Assembly (NCBI GenBank): GCA_037074705.1
Contig: CM073591.1
Location: forward strand, 62,188,897 to 62,252,896
DNA: 64,000 bases
From: Zhengitettix transpicula
Taxonomy: Eukaryota; Arthropoda; Insecta; Orthoptera; Tetrigidae
Direction of reading: 5' to 3'
In this document: piece by piece, positions 19,363-33,000 of the stretch
Layout of the letters: every line of letters starts with the position of its first letter
Position numbering within the stretch: the stretch's first letter is position 1
Translations under genes and position numbers: made by a program
Notes under the pieces: model-generated
Seen by the model: the letters and a program-made list of their open reading frames with translations, nothing else
What the model was told of the DNA's origin: nothing
The model's database searches: none

Positions 19363-22300
19363 CTGCGTGATAATGTCGTATTTGGAACCGATGAGAGGGT
19401 TGTTCTGATTTGCGAAGGGCGACCTCATGTCCTTCCACGCCGCGAGCCTGTACACGTTGTTGGGCAGCTTATTCATGGACGTGAGAAGGTCGACCATTTC
19501 CGAGTAGTGCACCTCCGCCACGGCGACTCCCAGCAGCGCCCTCGACCTTTCCGTCTCCACAGGCTGCGTCCCGTCCTCGTAGAACATGGTGAAGGCTGCC
19601 AGCAAGTGCGACGACGCCTCCGAGTTGTGACCCTTCACAAACACTATCACGCTAAAATCTTGCCTGCATAGTTTTATGAAAAGTAAATTTATAGTTAATC
19701 TTATTTGACTAATTTATTTTTAGGGCAACAGGCTACGTGAGGGTAATCCACGTTGGGCAACTCCCCTTTAATATCATAGGAAGGGATTTGAAAGGGGGGA
19801 TGTGGAAGACTAGAGGAAGGCAGCCAAGGGTTAGCTAGGGCCTCCGGGCTATATTTTAAGGATCCTACCTGGCATTCGCCTAAAGAAATGCAGGGAAGAC
19901 CCTAGAAAAACCTGCGTGAGGTAGGTCGGGCATTGGGTACTTGTCCCACGCCCTTCCGATAGCGGGAGAGGAGTTTGCTGTGGGGACGCAGCATTCTCTT
20001 CTCCGTGCCTCGACCAGTTTAGGAGGCAGCTGGCCGTCTATTCCAATGGGAATAGGGGACAACTCTTACCGTATGCCCAAGGTCTGTGACTCCGGAACAT
20101 ACACCTCTCAGGTGCCTCGGCTTGTGGGAACCTTAGTTCAAAAACGGAGAGGAAAAGGTATCCCCAAAGGTAGCCCCTTCGTATCTCTCCTAAAAGGTTC
20201 TGCCTGCGAGAGAACATCCCTCGCAAGTTACCTGCGAGAGAATCCTCTCGCCGGCTTCACTGTTTCCCCCATTGACTAATTTACACGGTACGTGCCATTT
20301 GATACAAACCAAGTAAGCCTGTGAGAGGATTTCTCGCAGGTGAACCTTCCCAGAGAGCTCTGGCGGGGGCTACCTTTGGGGATGCTCTCACATCTCTCTG
20401 GTTTTTTTGAACTAAGGTTCCCACATGCCGAGGCACCTCGGTCTGTTTTGAGAGGTGTATGTTCCGGGGTCGCAGACCTTGGGCATACGGTAAGAGTTGT
20501 TCGCTATTCCTATTGGAATAGTCGGCCAGCTGCCTCCTAAACAGGCCAAGGCATGGTGAGGGGTAAGCTGCGTCCCCACAGCAAACTCCTCTCCCGTCAT
20601 CGGAAGGGCGTGGGACAAGTACCAAATGCCCGACCTACCCGATGCAGGTTTTTCTAGGGTTTTCCCTGCATTTCTTTAGGCGAATGCCGGGTAGGATCCT
20701 TAAACCATAGCCCGGGGGCCCTAGTTAACCCTTGACTACCTTCCTCTACCCTTCCGCATCCCCCCTTTCTAATCCCTTCCTATGCTATTAAAGGGGAGTT
20801 GCCCGATGTGGATCACCCTCATGTAGCCTGTTGCCCAAAAAAAAAACAAAAAAAACCCATTTGATACATTTTAATTTGAAAATGTGCAGCGAGCTGAAAT
20901 CGTGATTGGAAGAATACCCGGAGCCTCTTATATTAATTAACTTCACTTCTACCTAACCACTCTATCCATTGAGTCAACAATGTGACGAAGAACATAAATT
21001 ATGAATCTGACATGTAGACTTAAGTTATCAATAATTGCATGACCTATGAATAATCATAATTGCATAAATCATTACCCGAATATTATGACCAGCGTGAGCT
21101 AATGGACTGTCTAACTATGTTAAGTGAAGATTGAGAAATGGAATCTTGTTAAGACGTTCATAAGAAAAAAAATGTGGAGAACACCAACCCTTGCAATGGT
21201 AAATTCAATACTGGACGGCCTTTTATAACTGTCAACTCTTTGTGATTTATAGTGATCACTTTAATAGTACTATTAATTTTATCAAGAGTTATTAATTTGG
21301 TGAGGGCAGGGGTATTTGTTGCTGATATCAAGTTTTCCGTAGAGGTAGTCCGGCGTCGGCTTACTAGAACAGAACGTAAAGACTATCTGCGACATAGGAC
21401 GACGACTATAACTCGGTCAAAAACATGTAGCCCTGTGTGTATTTGGTCATATGCTACAGTACATAAAAAATTCGTGAAGAATTAATTTTTCTTATTTTTA
21501 AAAAACCTCTATAATAATTGTGCTTTAACCGTGATAATTCCTGTTTCTATTTGTAAAACTTCAAACTGCGAGCGTTGCGGCGCACTCGTTCCCGCTAATG
21601 CAGCCAACTCGCTGTCTCTGTAATACCAAAGGCGCCGCCGTTGCAATAACCACCAAGCTCCACAAACTGTCCTTTCGGTGCTGCGGATCAGTGGACACAT
21701 ACAACAGAGTCCTCATGAATGACTTCTTCCTAAAATTCAATTAATTAAAAAATTTCCGGGTTTTACATTAATCTCATTGTCAACACGTGATTTCACCGAC
21801 ATCGAGAGATCGTCACATTTTTGAACATTTATATTTAACGTCCTCTACCCTATCTATATGCCAACGGAATGTTAATTTAATCATAACCGATACTGGTTGA
21901 CGTAAACTAGTCAAGAAATATTGAGGGAGTCAAAAATACTCCGTCACCCTAAGAGTCAAATATACTACTGTTGCTTTGAGAGAGTCCAAAATACTCTTCG
22001 TAACCTTACAGTTCAAAAGAGTCAGTGATACTTCCACCAACTCCCCTACGGGTGATTTGCATTCATGATCATTAGGAGTTGAAATTAGGCATTGACAACT
22101 TCGAGAATGACACTATCAAACTCTGCAACCACGAATACTTTCCATTCGACGCTAATAATAGCCTATTTAGAATATTTTAAAGTGAGACCTCCTCCCTCGG
22201 CGGAGGAGCTTTGGGATAAATCCAAACAGTGTTCGTTTCTGGATCGTAAGTAACATGTAAAAACTTTCTATAACTCCTTGGTTCGTTTGGGTTAGACTTG

Positions 22301-25300
22301 TTAACTCTTTACCAGTGTCTATATTAATTATAGTGTTTTTCACTTTTATTAAGGACATGGAAAATCTTGAAAAATCGTTTTTTTATTGCACCATTTTAAA
22401 GTACAGCTTTTTTTGATTTCAACTCCGTATAATGCTTTAGAACTTTGGAGCTTTTAAGACTGGGGTTTAAATATGTTTACGCACAGGTTATTATGGTTAT
22501 CATTTTACCTCAAGCCTCATTTTTCAACATTTAGGTACATTTATCTCAAGAAGCACATACGTTACAGCTCTAATATTTGAGTTATATTATGATATTGTAA
22601 TATACAAATGAATAGCCTTTATTTATTTTATTTTAATGAATTTAAAGAGTTTTAAAGATTACCTCACTTTAAGCGTCAAAATGTTATAGTCAAATGGATG
22701 ACTTTTTATTAAATGAAAAGATCAATGAAATTTACTAACAAAAGATTGATTGATTTATTTCGTGGCAATAATTTAAAATTTACAAATTTAAACATTATAT
22801 CTCAGGGTCTTCACTGGGTTTGATAATGGATACATTATTTATGTTTAAAAATCTTATTAACAAACAAATCACAATTAAAATAAAAGAAATTTACTCGACA
22901 ATTAAACTAGAACGAAATCTAAAATGAGAACGAAATTAAGAAGTAAAAGATTAGAACGAATTAACAATTTAAACGGAGAACGAAATCTGACGTCTATCTT
23001 TAACATAAATAATTATTTTGTAATTTGTTACTCACATCTGCCCTGCATTCCAGCATACCTTTCATTTTCGAAAACACTATTGCGTGATTTTACACTGCTT
23101 CTAAAATTCACAGATTTTACACTGATTCTAAATCAAAATTTTTAGGATGTCAGGAACTTGGATGATCCTCCTTTTGTCATCTATCGGTTGACTGCTCGCC
23201 TTAGGTAAATCCTGCTTGCCTGAGATGAATTCTGTGGTTAGTCGATTGGGTAGTCTTTATTGTTCCGGACTGAAATTTTACTGTTTCTTGCCGGCTATGG
23301 ACACAAAACTGCTTTTACTTAGCAAGTTTCGACGTTATGCTCTCATCAATGTTTTACTTTGTTCTCAGAAATGTCCGGGCACCAAATAATCACCGACTCT
23401 GTTGAATTCTCCTCCAGCTAACAGTTATACCTTGACGATGTTTTCCTGCGAACTGCCTCTCTCAATATTTTCCTGCGAACTGCTCTTCACCACAATTTCC
23501 TGCGAACTGAACTCTCGTCTTGCATTCTAGCGCGCATACGCCATTTTCGGACCTTCCGACAAAGGAACAAAGCTGGGCTCCATTGTCGCTATGTTCTGGA
23601 CCGCCGCTACAAAGGATTTCTCAAACAATTTAGATTTTTATGTTCAAACAATTAATGTCCTAATTAATTGGCATTACAATATGTTGCACCTGTGTAGGCT
23701 ATTCCTTTTATTATTGTCAAAAAAAGTTTTAAAGTATAGGTGATCTTATTGGAAAAATGTGATATTTATAAACTACAAAAAATAATTCTATTTTGTAACT
23801 ACTTGGCTAGTATTGCAGGTACTACGAGCCTACACATAGTTAACAAACACTTATTTATTACGAGAACTATTATTTGTCTATAACTTGACTGGTTATTTAA
23901 AAATAATGTACTTAAATTGTTCAATACAATTTTATTGTGATTATTTAGGTGACATTTATTAATTTACTGTAGCAGTATTATAAAGCGCATCGATTTAATT
24001 TTCACATCAATTAAATTATATGGTTCTTGTAATTATGATAACCAAATTTCATCAATAAAATTTTTTACAGTTCCTGAGAAAAGTTTATTTTAAGTCTCTG
24101 TTGCAAACCCTATATTTCCAAAGCAGTTGTCGTCCAGATCCCCTTAAATATTGAAATAACATTCGCTATTTTCCATTCTTCCGATATTTCATAATTTTTA
24201 CTAACACACGATACATGCAGCTTTCTTAGTTCTTAGGGAGTTTCTCCGCATTTAATCAATCCAGAATTTATCTTAAAAATTGTTGATTGAAGTGATATAG
24301 CACATAACTGAAAAAAAACCTCACGAGCCGCCCCCCCACTGGTGTAGCCTACATGCTTAACTCTTTAGCAGACATGTTCCCGATATTTATGACCTGAACC
24401 GGAACTATTTTACAAGTCATAGGAAATTTGAGATGGAGGTGCCTAAATTCGTACCAGCCAAGAGAAGTTGGAACCAATGCATGAAAATCAATAATAGTAC
24501 GATTGTCAAGTATTAGTACGAGAAATGTAGACATATCGACGGAAACAGTTTCAAATGAGTTGTAGCTAGTTGACGAAAATATTTTTGTGATATAGAGACA
24601 TTTTATAAGAGAAATTTGAGACAAATATAGGTCTACCAGTTTTGAACAGATTTTAGAAGTAGGTTGACGACTTATATAGTGTTGGTGATATTAGGAAAAT
24701 TTAGTGAAATAAGATATTGTAATAATCAAAATGAATTAATAAATAAATTGATTGCCACACGTCGGATACGCCAATTTGTAATAAACACTTGGGATTATTT
24801 AATTAAACAATTTAATAAGCAAAAGGTTAATTAAATGATTTGCATTCCTTAGTTGGTTGATGAATTAATTATATTTAATTAATTTAAAGAGAAGGATTTC
24901 CAAATAATTACGATATTCTTTAAAACCTTACAAGACAATTTACTTTTATTCAGTTGAATTTTACAACATTTTTATATGAGATTATTTACATTTAAAGTTT
25001 TTCAATTTTATAGATTTTACAACTCTTTTTTCATGGTCATTTATCTGGGCCTTCTAAGTAAAGAAACAACCTTTATATTTACGTTAAATAATCAAATTCC
25101 TTTACAACCTAAGGAATTAAACAATCAAATAAACGTGAAATCGAAATCTGACAACTTTATATTTAGTTATCGTTTACAAAACAAAATTTCTTTGTACTTA
25201 CAAAACGTCTGTTGGTACCAGGCTTTAACTCTTGGGCTCGGGCTCACCTCACAATTCACACTAAAGGCCATTAAATCACTGAATTTACATTTGATTAAGC

Positions 25301-26330
25301 AAACACTGTCGTGACTTTGGATCTCCTCTGGAAAATAGAAACTGCTGCTGCACCTTCCGGATTATTGGTTGGACAGACTTTTACAAATTGTCTATCTGTG
25401 GAATTAATGACGGCCACGGTACTTATAGATGTTTATGGTGGCGTGATTTATTAGGTTACTCCTTGTAACTGCATTCGACGAGTTATATGTCCAAAACTTT
25501 ATTACTCAATTTCAAAACTTGTAACCTTTCTGGCTGAATCTGTATGCCTGCCACGCTGTTCGTTGTCCGACTTCCAACACCCGACTCTTCTGTAAACTCC
25601 GCGGTTCGACACAACAAAAGCCCGCCTTTCCATTGTCGCCTTTGAAATTGGTTCCGCTAACAATCCACCATAAATATCCAATTATCAAAATCATTAATGG
25701 TCTGATTTATAGTCGCATCAACGGCTAAGTTTTTTGTACACTGCTGGAGATAATTTATGGTAGTTTCGCGGTCTGGAAAGACGCAAATATGCATGCCTTC
25801 ATGAAAACCCCTTGCTCTTAAAAACAAAACTGGAGTATGTTGTGACGAATCACGTCTTTGACAGGTGAGTCCTATTTTCTTTCAAACAGTGAACAGTGTT
25901 GTGTTACAAGACATCATTCCATCATATCGTTGCTTAAAATCTATGAACATGGTTGTCGGTTGCGGCAGGACGGTGCCACATGTCACACATCCAATGGAAC
26001 AATACATTTCCTACGTGTTTTTTTTGGAAAACTTATAATCTCCAATTGTTTATTCTCTCGAATTAACGGCTCTAGATTTTTTTCCTAGAGGGCTACCTGA
26101 AAGGAAATGTTTATAAGAATCGGCCGCTCACGATGGATGGACTCATCGCTAGGCTGCTACGACCCGGAAAGAAAGGTAAACAGGAACCGACCTTTGTCAA
26201 TCTTCCTGTAGGTATCGCCTTATTATTATTATAATATTAATTTATTAGGTAACCTACGAGCCCCTTTACAGCTTGTATGTTAATGTGATATATTATTCAT
26301 ACTCGGATTCTCACGAGTCTTACCTATTTA

Positions 26331-26371
<41 letters not shown>

Positions 26372-29300
26372 GTGCATATTATAGCAATAGTTAATTAGAC
26401 CATTAATTGTTTGGACATAAAATTTGAATTGTTTGATAAATCCATTATAGCGGTAAGGCGAGCAGAGCAACAATAGCGCTGAGCTCTGTTGCTTTGAGAA
26501 AATGCCGAAATGGAAATGCGCGCTCAAACTCGAGAGCACTAGGATAGTTAGTTGGCGGAGAAACATTACGAGGAGCAGAACAAGTAATAAAACTTGAGCA
26601 GAAACTAGACATCGTTAATGTATAACTAGTTAAAGTTGTGAATTAATACAAAGGAAACATTCACGGAAGTATTGCAGCGTAAATATTGGAAAGTAAGAGC
26701 AGTTTTCGTCAGAATAGAACTTTCCAAAATATTCGTGGAGAAATTAATCCAGGAGAACATCAGTAAATTATTGTGGAGCGGAGCAGTCAACGGAATACAG
26801 CCAATCTTGCCAAATATTAACGTGAAGTGTAGAATCAGTGAAAACCAAGGCCTGATATTAAATAATTAAAGAGTGTAAAAGTGTCCGAACGAGGTAATAT
26901 TGATTGTTCTGGTACCAGACCAACGGTCCGTAAGTAACGTAATTTGAATAATATTGTAAACGCTAGTTAAAGGATAAAGTCAGATTTCGTTCCCTTTTAA
27001 CTGTCAATCAAAGTTAATTTCTTTACTTTTTAGTTTCTTTCATTCTATCGACATATTGTTTAGGTAAATTGTGAACTGTTTTGTTAATAAGATTTTAAAT
27101 CATTTTTTTGTGTTCATTATCAAACCCAGTAAAGGCCCTGAGATATAAAATTTTTAATTGTAATTGTTTTGAGTTTGAAGCCACAAAGTGATAATAAATT
27201 ATATTTTATTTGTAAATTTTTGATTATCTTTTCACTTAAAGTCTACCTGTTGATTATTACGTAACTGGCTTCCAAAACGTTAATTTAAATTTAATTGTTG
27301 GTTATTACAATATATTTACACCTTTATACAAATATTTATTTAAATACTTATTTATTTTTTATAACCCCCCTTCCCCCTCCGGAAAATTAGAAGGAACGGA
27401 GAGCGTCGGTCGGAAGATATAGCGGAAGGCGAAGGAACAACAACAGCAGCAGCGGTATAAGTGTGAATGAATGAGTGTATGAATGAGAGTGTGAATCGAA
27501 CAGTTAGGTAGCCGTAAAGGCATTTACAATTGTTATGTACGAATGTTTTAACCCAAATGATGACATTTTAGTAATGACAGAATATTAGTATGTTATAGGC
27601 GTAATATCTCGTCATCGCGGAGCAGATTCCACGAGGAAGGAACTCCGACAACTAGAAGAGGAGGCTGGACCTCCAGTTAGATGTCACCGCTGCTGCTGCG
27701 ATGGATGGACTGGAGAAACGGAGTTTAGCAGTGAAGGTGTACATGACAAAAGTGGTTACAAATGTGGTAAAACGAGTTCGTGCTTAATGAACAAGGCAGC
27801 CATTTTGAATATATGATGTAATGAAAAACGCGCGACTTTTCAATCACTCTTATAAACGGGTCATTGTATACTGACGACAATTGAGGTTTCACTTCGCGAT
27901 CAATCCTGGTTTTTTTTTCTGGAAATATGAACTCCAAATTACTACACGCAAACAGTAAACATAATTTAATCATCTTAAATTTATTACACGTGTAAATATT
28001 AATATGCAAAACCCGTGAGAATTCCGAGAACTATTTATTGAACAACTTCACCGGGAAAGACTTCAATCTTTGATTATTACAATGGTATTCATCAGTAACA
28101 CATCACTTTCATAATAATACAGAAAATAATTCTCCTATTGTAAAACTCAAAATCATTTATCTACTACTGTTAGGCTGAGGTCCCAATTAATACGGTCACT
28201 AGAAATTACGTCTGACAAGAAAAGGAACTGAAAAAATGCGTGTAAATGTGAGAAGTAACTTACCATCATGAGGTGATACTCGCCCAGATACCGATGACCT
28301 GTTGCTATGAGATCCTTTACGTCGTACTTCTCAGCTTCATGCTGGTACTTTTCCAGGTACGACAGAATATCGTGGTAACGTGACAACCTGTTCATGGGCT
28401 CAAATCAACAAAGGGACCAAATAGTTGTAACCTTAAATAATCAGCAGACCAATAATAATAGGTGCATGCTCCGAAATGATTTCCGAATTAGGAGTTAAAC
28501 TGGTTGCGTTTGAAGCGAAATTAACGATTTGTTTGCACTGAACCACAGATTCAAACTGCTCATCGCAATATCTACTTTCTCACGCATCGTCTCTCTGTCC
28601 GTGATTACCCAATTTGTGTCGTCAGAGTATAGGACTGATTTTAAGGGATCTAAATAATTGGGAGAAATCGTTTCATGTATATGATGGAAAGGGTCCTGAG
28701 GGACACCGCAGGTAATTTTTTCCCATTCTGACAGATACTCATTTCTGACCGAGTTTACAATCGCAACCATTTGGCGCCTAAGTAAGATCGCAATAAAGAA
28801 AGGAGAATCTTCTCTGATTCCATAGAAATCTAATTTTTTGGAGTAATATACCATGATCTACTCAACCAAATGCTTTGGAAAGGTCAGCGAAAATTCCAAG
28901 CACTTCAAGTCTTTCGTCGAGTGCGTCATGACCACTTTTAACGAAGTCGTAAGAAGCCGTTTTTCCGGATTTACCTCTAATGAAACCGTGCTGTGATGTG
29001 GAAATAACTTTAAATTTTGTGAGAAAAGTTGCAATTCTCGTGTGTACGGCTTTCTCGAGAATTTTGGAGAATATTGGCAAGAGCGAAATAGGGCGTCAAT
29101 TGGAGACGTCTGTTATAGAACCGTTTTTGTACAATGGTATCCGGAGCATCCGGAAATATACCAGTGTTAAATATGAACTGCATTTGAATTGAAATTTCGT
29201 TACAGTAGTGTTTAATAATCTTACTGCTGACTCCATGTATGTCACATGCATTCGAAAATTTTAATTTTTTTTATTATGTTAGTAAACTTATTTTTGTTGA

Positions 29301-30025
29301 TCGGGAGTAGAAAGAAAGACTTCTTAACTGGTGTTAGTGAAGATGTGCCAAGCTGGAACAGTTGTTTACTTCATTGCAGAGAAAAAAGTAAAAAAAGCTC
29401 TTTAAGAAAATTTAAGGTCGATATAAAATAGGGTGTTACATTAAAAAGAACGTTAACTTTCTCGGTGTAACTGATGAATAAAGAGAAATATTTTGCAGTG
29501 CTCAAAGATAATAAGTTGTCAGGTCAAAAAATGGCCGAAATGAAACTTGGTTGTACTGTGACCGTCTCGAAAGCCTTCTGCGTAGTGTGAAGAAGTTTGT
29601 AAAGTAGGAATATAATATTTTCAGAAATTAGATGGTATAGTGAACGCTCAGACGATCGCGAAGAAGAAGAATCTGTAGACAGGCTATATAGCAGAGTGGC
29701 CAATAACCTTTTATAGTATAGGAAACGGACTGAAAGGTAGAGAAAGGTAGCCAAGGGTTAACTAGGGTCCCCGGGCTATAGTTTAAGGATCCTACCCGGA
29801 AATTCACCTTAAAGTGATGCAGGGAAAACCATAGAAAAACATGCATCAGGTAGGTCCGGCATTTGGTACTTGTCCCACGCCCTTCCGATGGCGGGAGAGG
29901 GGTTGGCTGTGGGGTCGCAGCTTTCCCCTCGCCGTGCCTTGACCGCCTGCCAGACAATGCTCTAGCAAGCTTCCTTGACGATCGCGATTCCTCTGGCCTC
30001 TCTTCAACACCAACGGATTACGACG

Positions 30026-30061
<36 letters not shown>

Positions 30062-33000
30062 TCTTGTATTTATCAAAGTGTAGTGCAACTTGTGAAGTGA
30101 AGTTTATACTAATAATAATAATAATTCTTATCCTTCTCTCTTACATAGAATTTTTCCTATTTCATGTATTTTATAATATGTTCTTCTGCAATTTTTCATA
30201 TTTACTATTTATGTATATTCCTAAGTAACTATATTATTTATTTACAACTTATTTTACTGATATTTGTAATCAATATCAACTTGACTTGTCTTATTTCCTC
30301 AGCAGAGAACTAATGGAACTAATAAATGTAATCTAATCTATTCTGCACGAAAGTGGGTTTTATGTATGTGTAAGCCGCAAACGCTCCTTTTTCTAAATGT
30401 ATACGTTGTAGCAAGAATGGAGTTTTATTTATTAAAGTAACAAGAAATACTGAAAAAATTAATAATTGACTCTGTAATTTTGGGGACCAATATTTCTAAA
30501 AAGAAAAAGAATTAAATTGACCTTAAAAGTGTGTTTGAAGGTTATAAAACCCATACAATCGCATGCGGCGATGAGGTTTGCTAAGTTTCAAATATTTTCA
30601 GAGTTAATCCGTTTCCAAGCGGGCAATGAATGTAATGTAATCCATTTGATTGATGATCACAGATTAATGTCTCGTAAATTGTTATAAAAATTCAATCGAT
30701 GGAAACTTTCGACCTACTTGGTCATTGTCAACCTGTAAAGAAAGGCAGTAAGATTGTGTGTCAGTTAACATACTTCAACGACTCCTAGGCCTATCGAGAC
30801 GACTGCCATACTCTTATCTTACATGACACGTTCTGAATTTAGGAGTGACATGTGGTCAGAGTGTCGATTCTCCCTCAGTCTTAACCCCAGTTTTCGTGAC
30901 CAGGACGGACACAAACAATCCATGCCGGGATTCGAACCCGGAACCTCTGTGAAGCGAGGCAATGACGCTGGCCACTACACCACAGCACGTCGGCATAAGT
31001 TAATATAGAAGTGGGAATTGTACTAATGTTGTACATCACAACCATATGGTTTTTCAGCATGAATAGGTAGAAAAAAAAAACGATTTTTTTTATCAATGTA
31101 CGAGACTGTGTTTTTCTTCCTGAATAGTAATGTAACTATTACGTCGACTTCAGTTTTCGCATACATAGAATTATTATGGAAGTGTTAAATCACTGAGTGG
31201 AATATTCGTTTCCGTATTGCAGTTTGGCAATGCGTCATTAGAGACGTATGGGAACAGTTAAATGAAGCATCCCTTACCATTCGGACATTGAAATGCCTCT
31301 GCTGAGTGTTTAAAATGGCCTCATACTTATCTGCTGAGTGTTTAAAATGGCCTCATACTTATTTTCGAGCGACCCAGAGCTTGTCGACCGACCTGAGCGA
31401 ACAGAGCGCAGCAACGAGCAGCCCCCCGCAACGCCTCTCCGCGCCGTCGCGGCCCGTCTTCTTGTCCATGGCCCAGAGGTCCTGCAGGGTGAAGATGGCC
31501 CTGGAGGGCTCTCCGCAGGCCTCCTGCGCGGCCGCCAGCTCCAGGAGGGCCTCCGCCTCCTGCAAGGGCCAGCTGATCCCGCGCACGCGCCGCAGCGCCA
31601 CCTTGGCGAGCCGCGCGGCCTTCCTGGGGTCCGTTGGCTGCAGACCTCGCACCAAGTCCATCATGGCCTCGTGCAGCAGCAGCGTCGTCTCCGTGAACAC
31701 CGACCGCAGGTCCGTGCCCATGTCCGGACTCGCTTCCCACTTTCTTCCAGCAGACAGCTCCCGGGCCAGCTCCAGCTGTTGCACCGCCTCCTCCGTACGT
31801 TTCACTGCCGCGAGCACGAGTTTATTCAACTACCTATCCCCTTCCACCAGACGGCAAATTATGTAATGAATTACTATCAGTCCAAACAAGTAATTTGGTT
31901 TATTCTTTTAACAAATTGTAAAATAACCAATTTCAGGGCAGATTAATCACATTTGAAAGCGCATAAAGAAATCAAAACCGAGTGGTCTAAGTTCACAAAG
32001 TAATTAACGGGCCGGGCTAAAATGTTTATGAATTCTTCGCGGTTGACCAACCGGGTCACACATCCATGTTTTCGCGTAAATTGTCTGCTGCCGTCATCAG
32101 CTTAGGTGCGTGAACTAGTTGAAGCAAACCTTGAGGCTTACGGAGCGCTTTTGACATTTAACTTGAACATCAAGTATTTCATTAAGTTTATTCTAAATTT
32201 CTGCCGGAAACATGGAAACGAGGACAATTGCGGGACGGATTAGGGAAATTCACAGGTCCCGCAAACAAGGCCATAAAATCTTGACCGGGGTCGGTCAAGA
32301 AAGGGTAGACGGCCGGGAAGGTATGGTCCTAAATTAGAATAAAAGTTTGGGTCACGTGTCGATGTGGGTCAATCGGGACACATTGATTTTTGGGGTCGGA
32401 GAGGGACACCTCTCGAAAAAGAAGACAGTCTGTGACCATCAGCGGAGGAGAGTGAGTCTCCAGCAACCATAGTAAATTAAAATGGAACTTGCACACTGAT
32501 CGCCTCGTGCGCAAACTTAGTTCTGTTTGTTACTCATTGAGACTATTGATGCAACAAGTTGATACCAAAACTGCTTCACTAGTCTATTTTGCCTACTTTC
32601 ATTCACACATGTGTTACGGTATTGCCAACTGGGGCAATTGTTCTCGTAGTGTGGACGTTTTCAAACTGCAAAAACAAGCCAATGCTACATAAACTTAAAG
32701 TAAACAATCCACATAACACTAACTGGAACGCAGAAATCTATCAGTTGCTACAAAGATATAATTCTCCCAGAGTAATTTATACCGATGGGTCCAAAAATTC
32801 AAATGGACTCGGGTGCGCAATAGTTACGACAGGCAAAGAAAAATCTATCACTATAAACCATAATGCGTCGATAATTTCAGCAGAATTATACGCCATCTTC
32901 ATGGCCACGGAACTGTGTCTGGAAACACCGGAGACCAACAATATCATATTAACAGATTCCAAGGAAGCAATACACAGAATAACTAGTACAGTGAACAGAA

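Noticed and set aside
31306..31946. Long plus-strand open frames (186 and 202 codons)
   Set aside because: They are antisense shadows of the GC-rich TTC29-like exon at 31393-31804.
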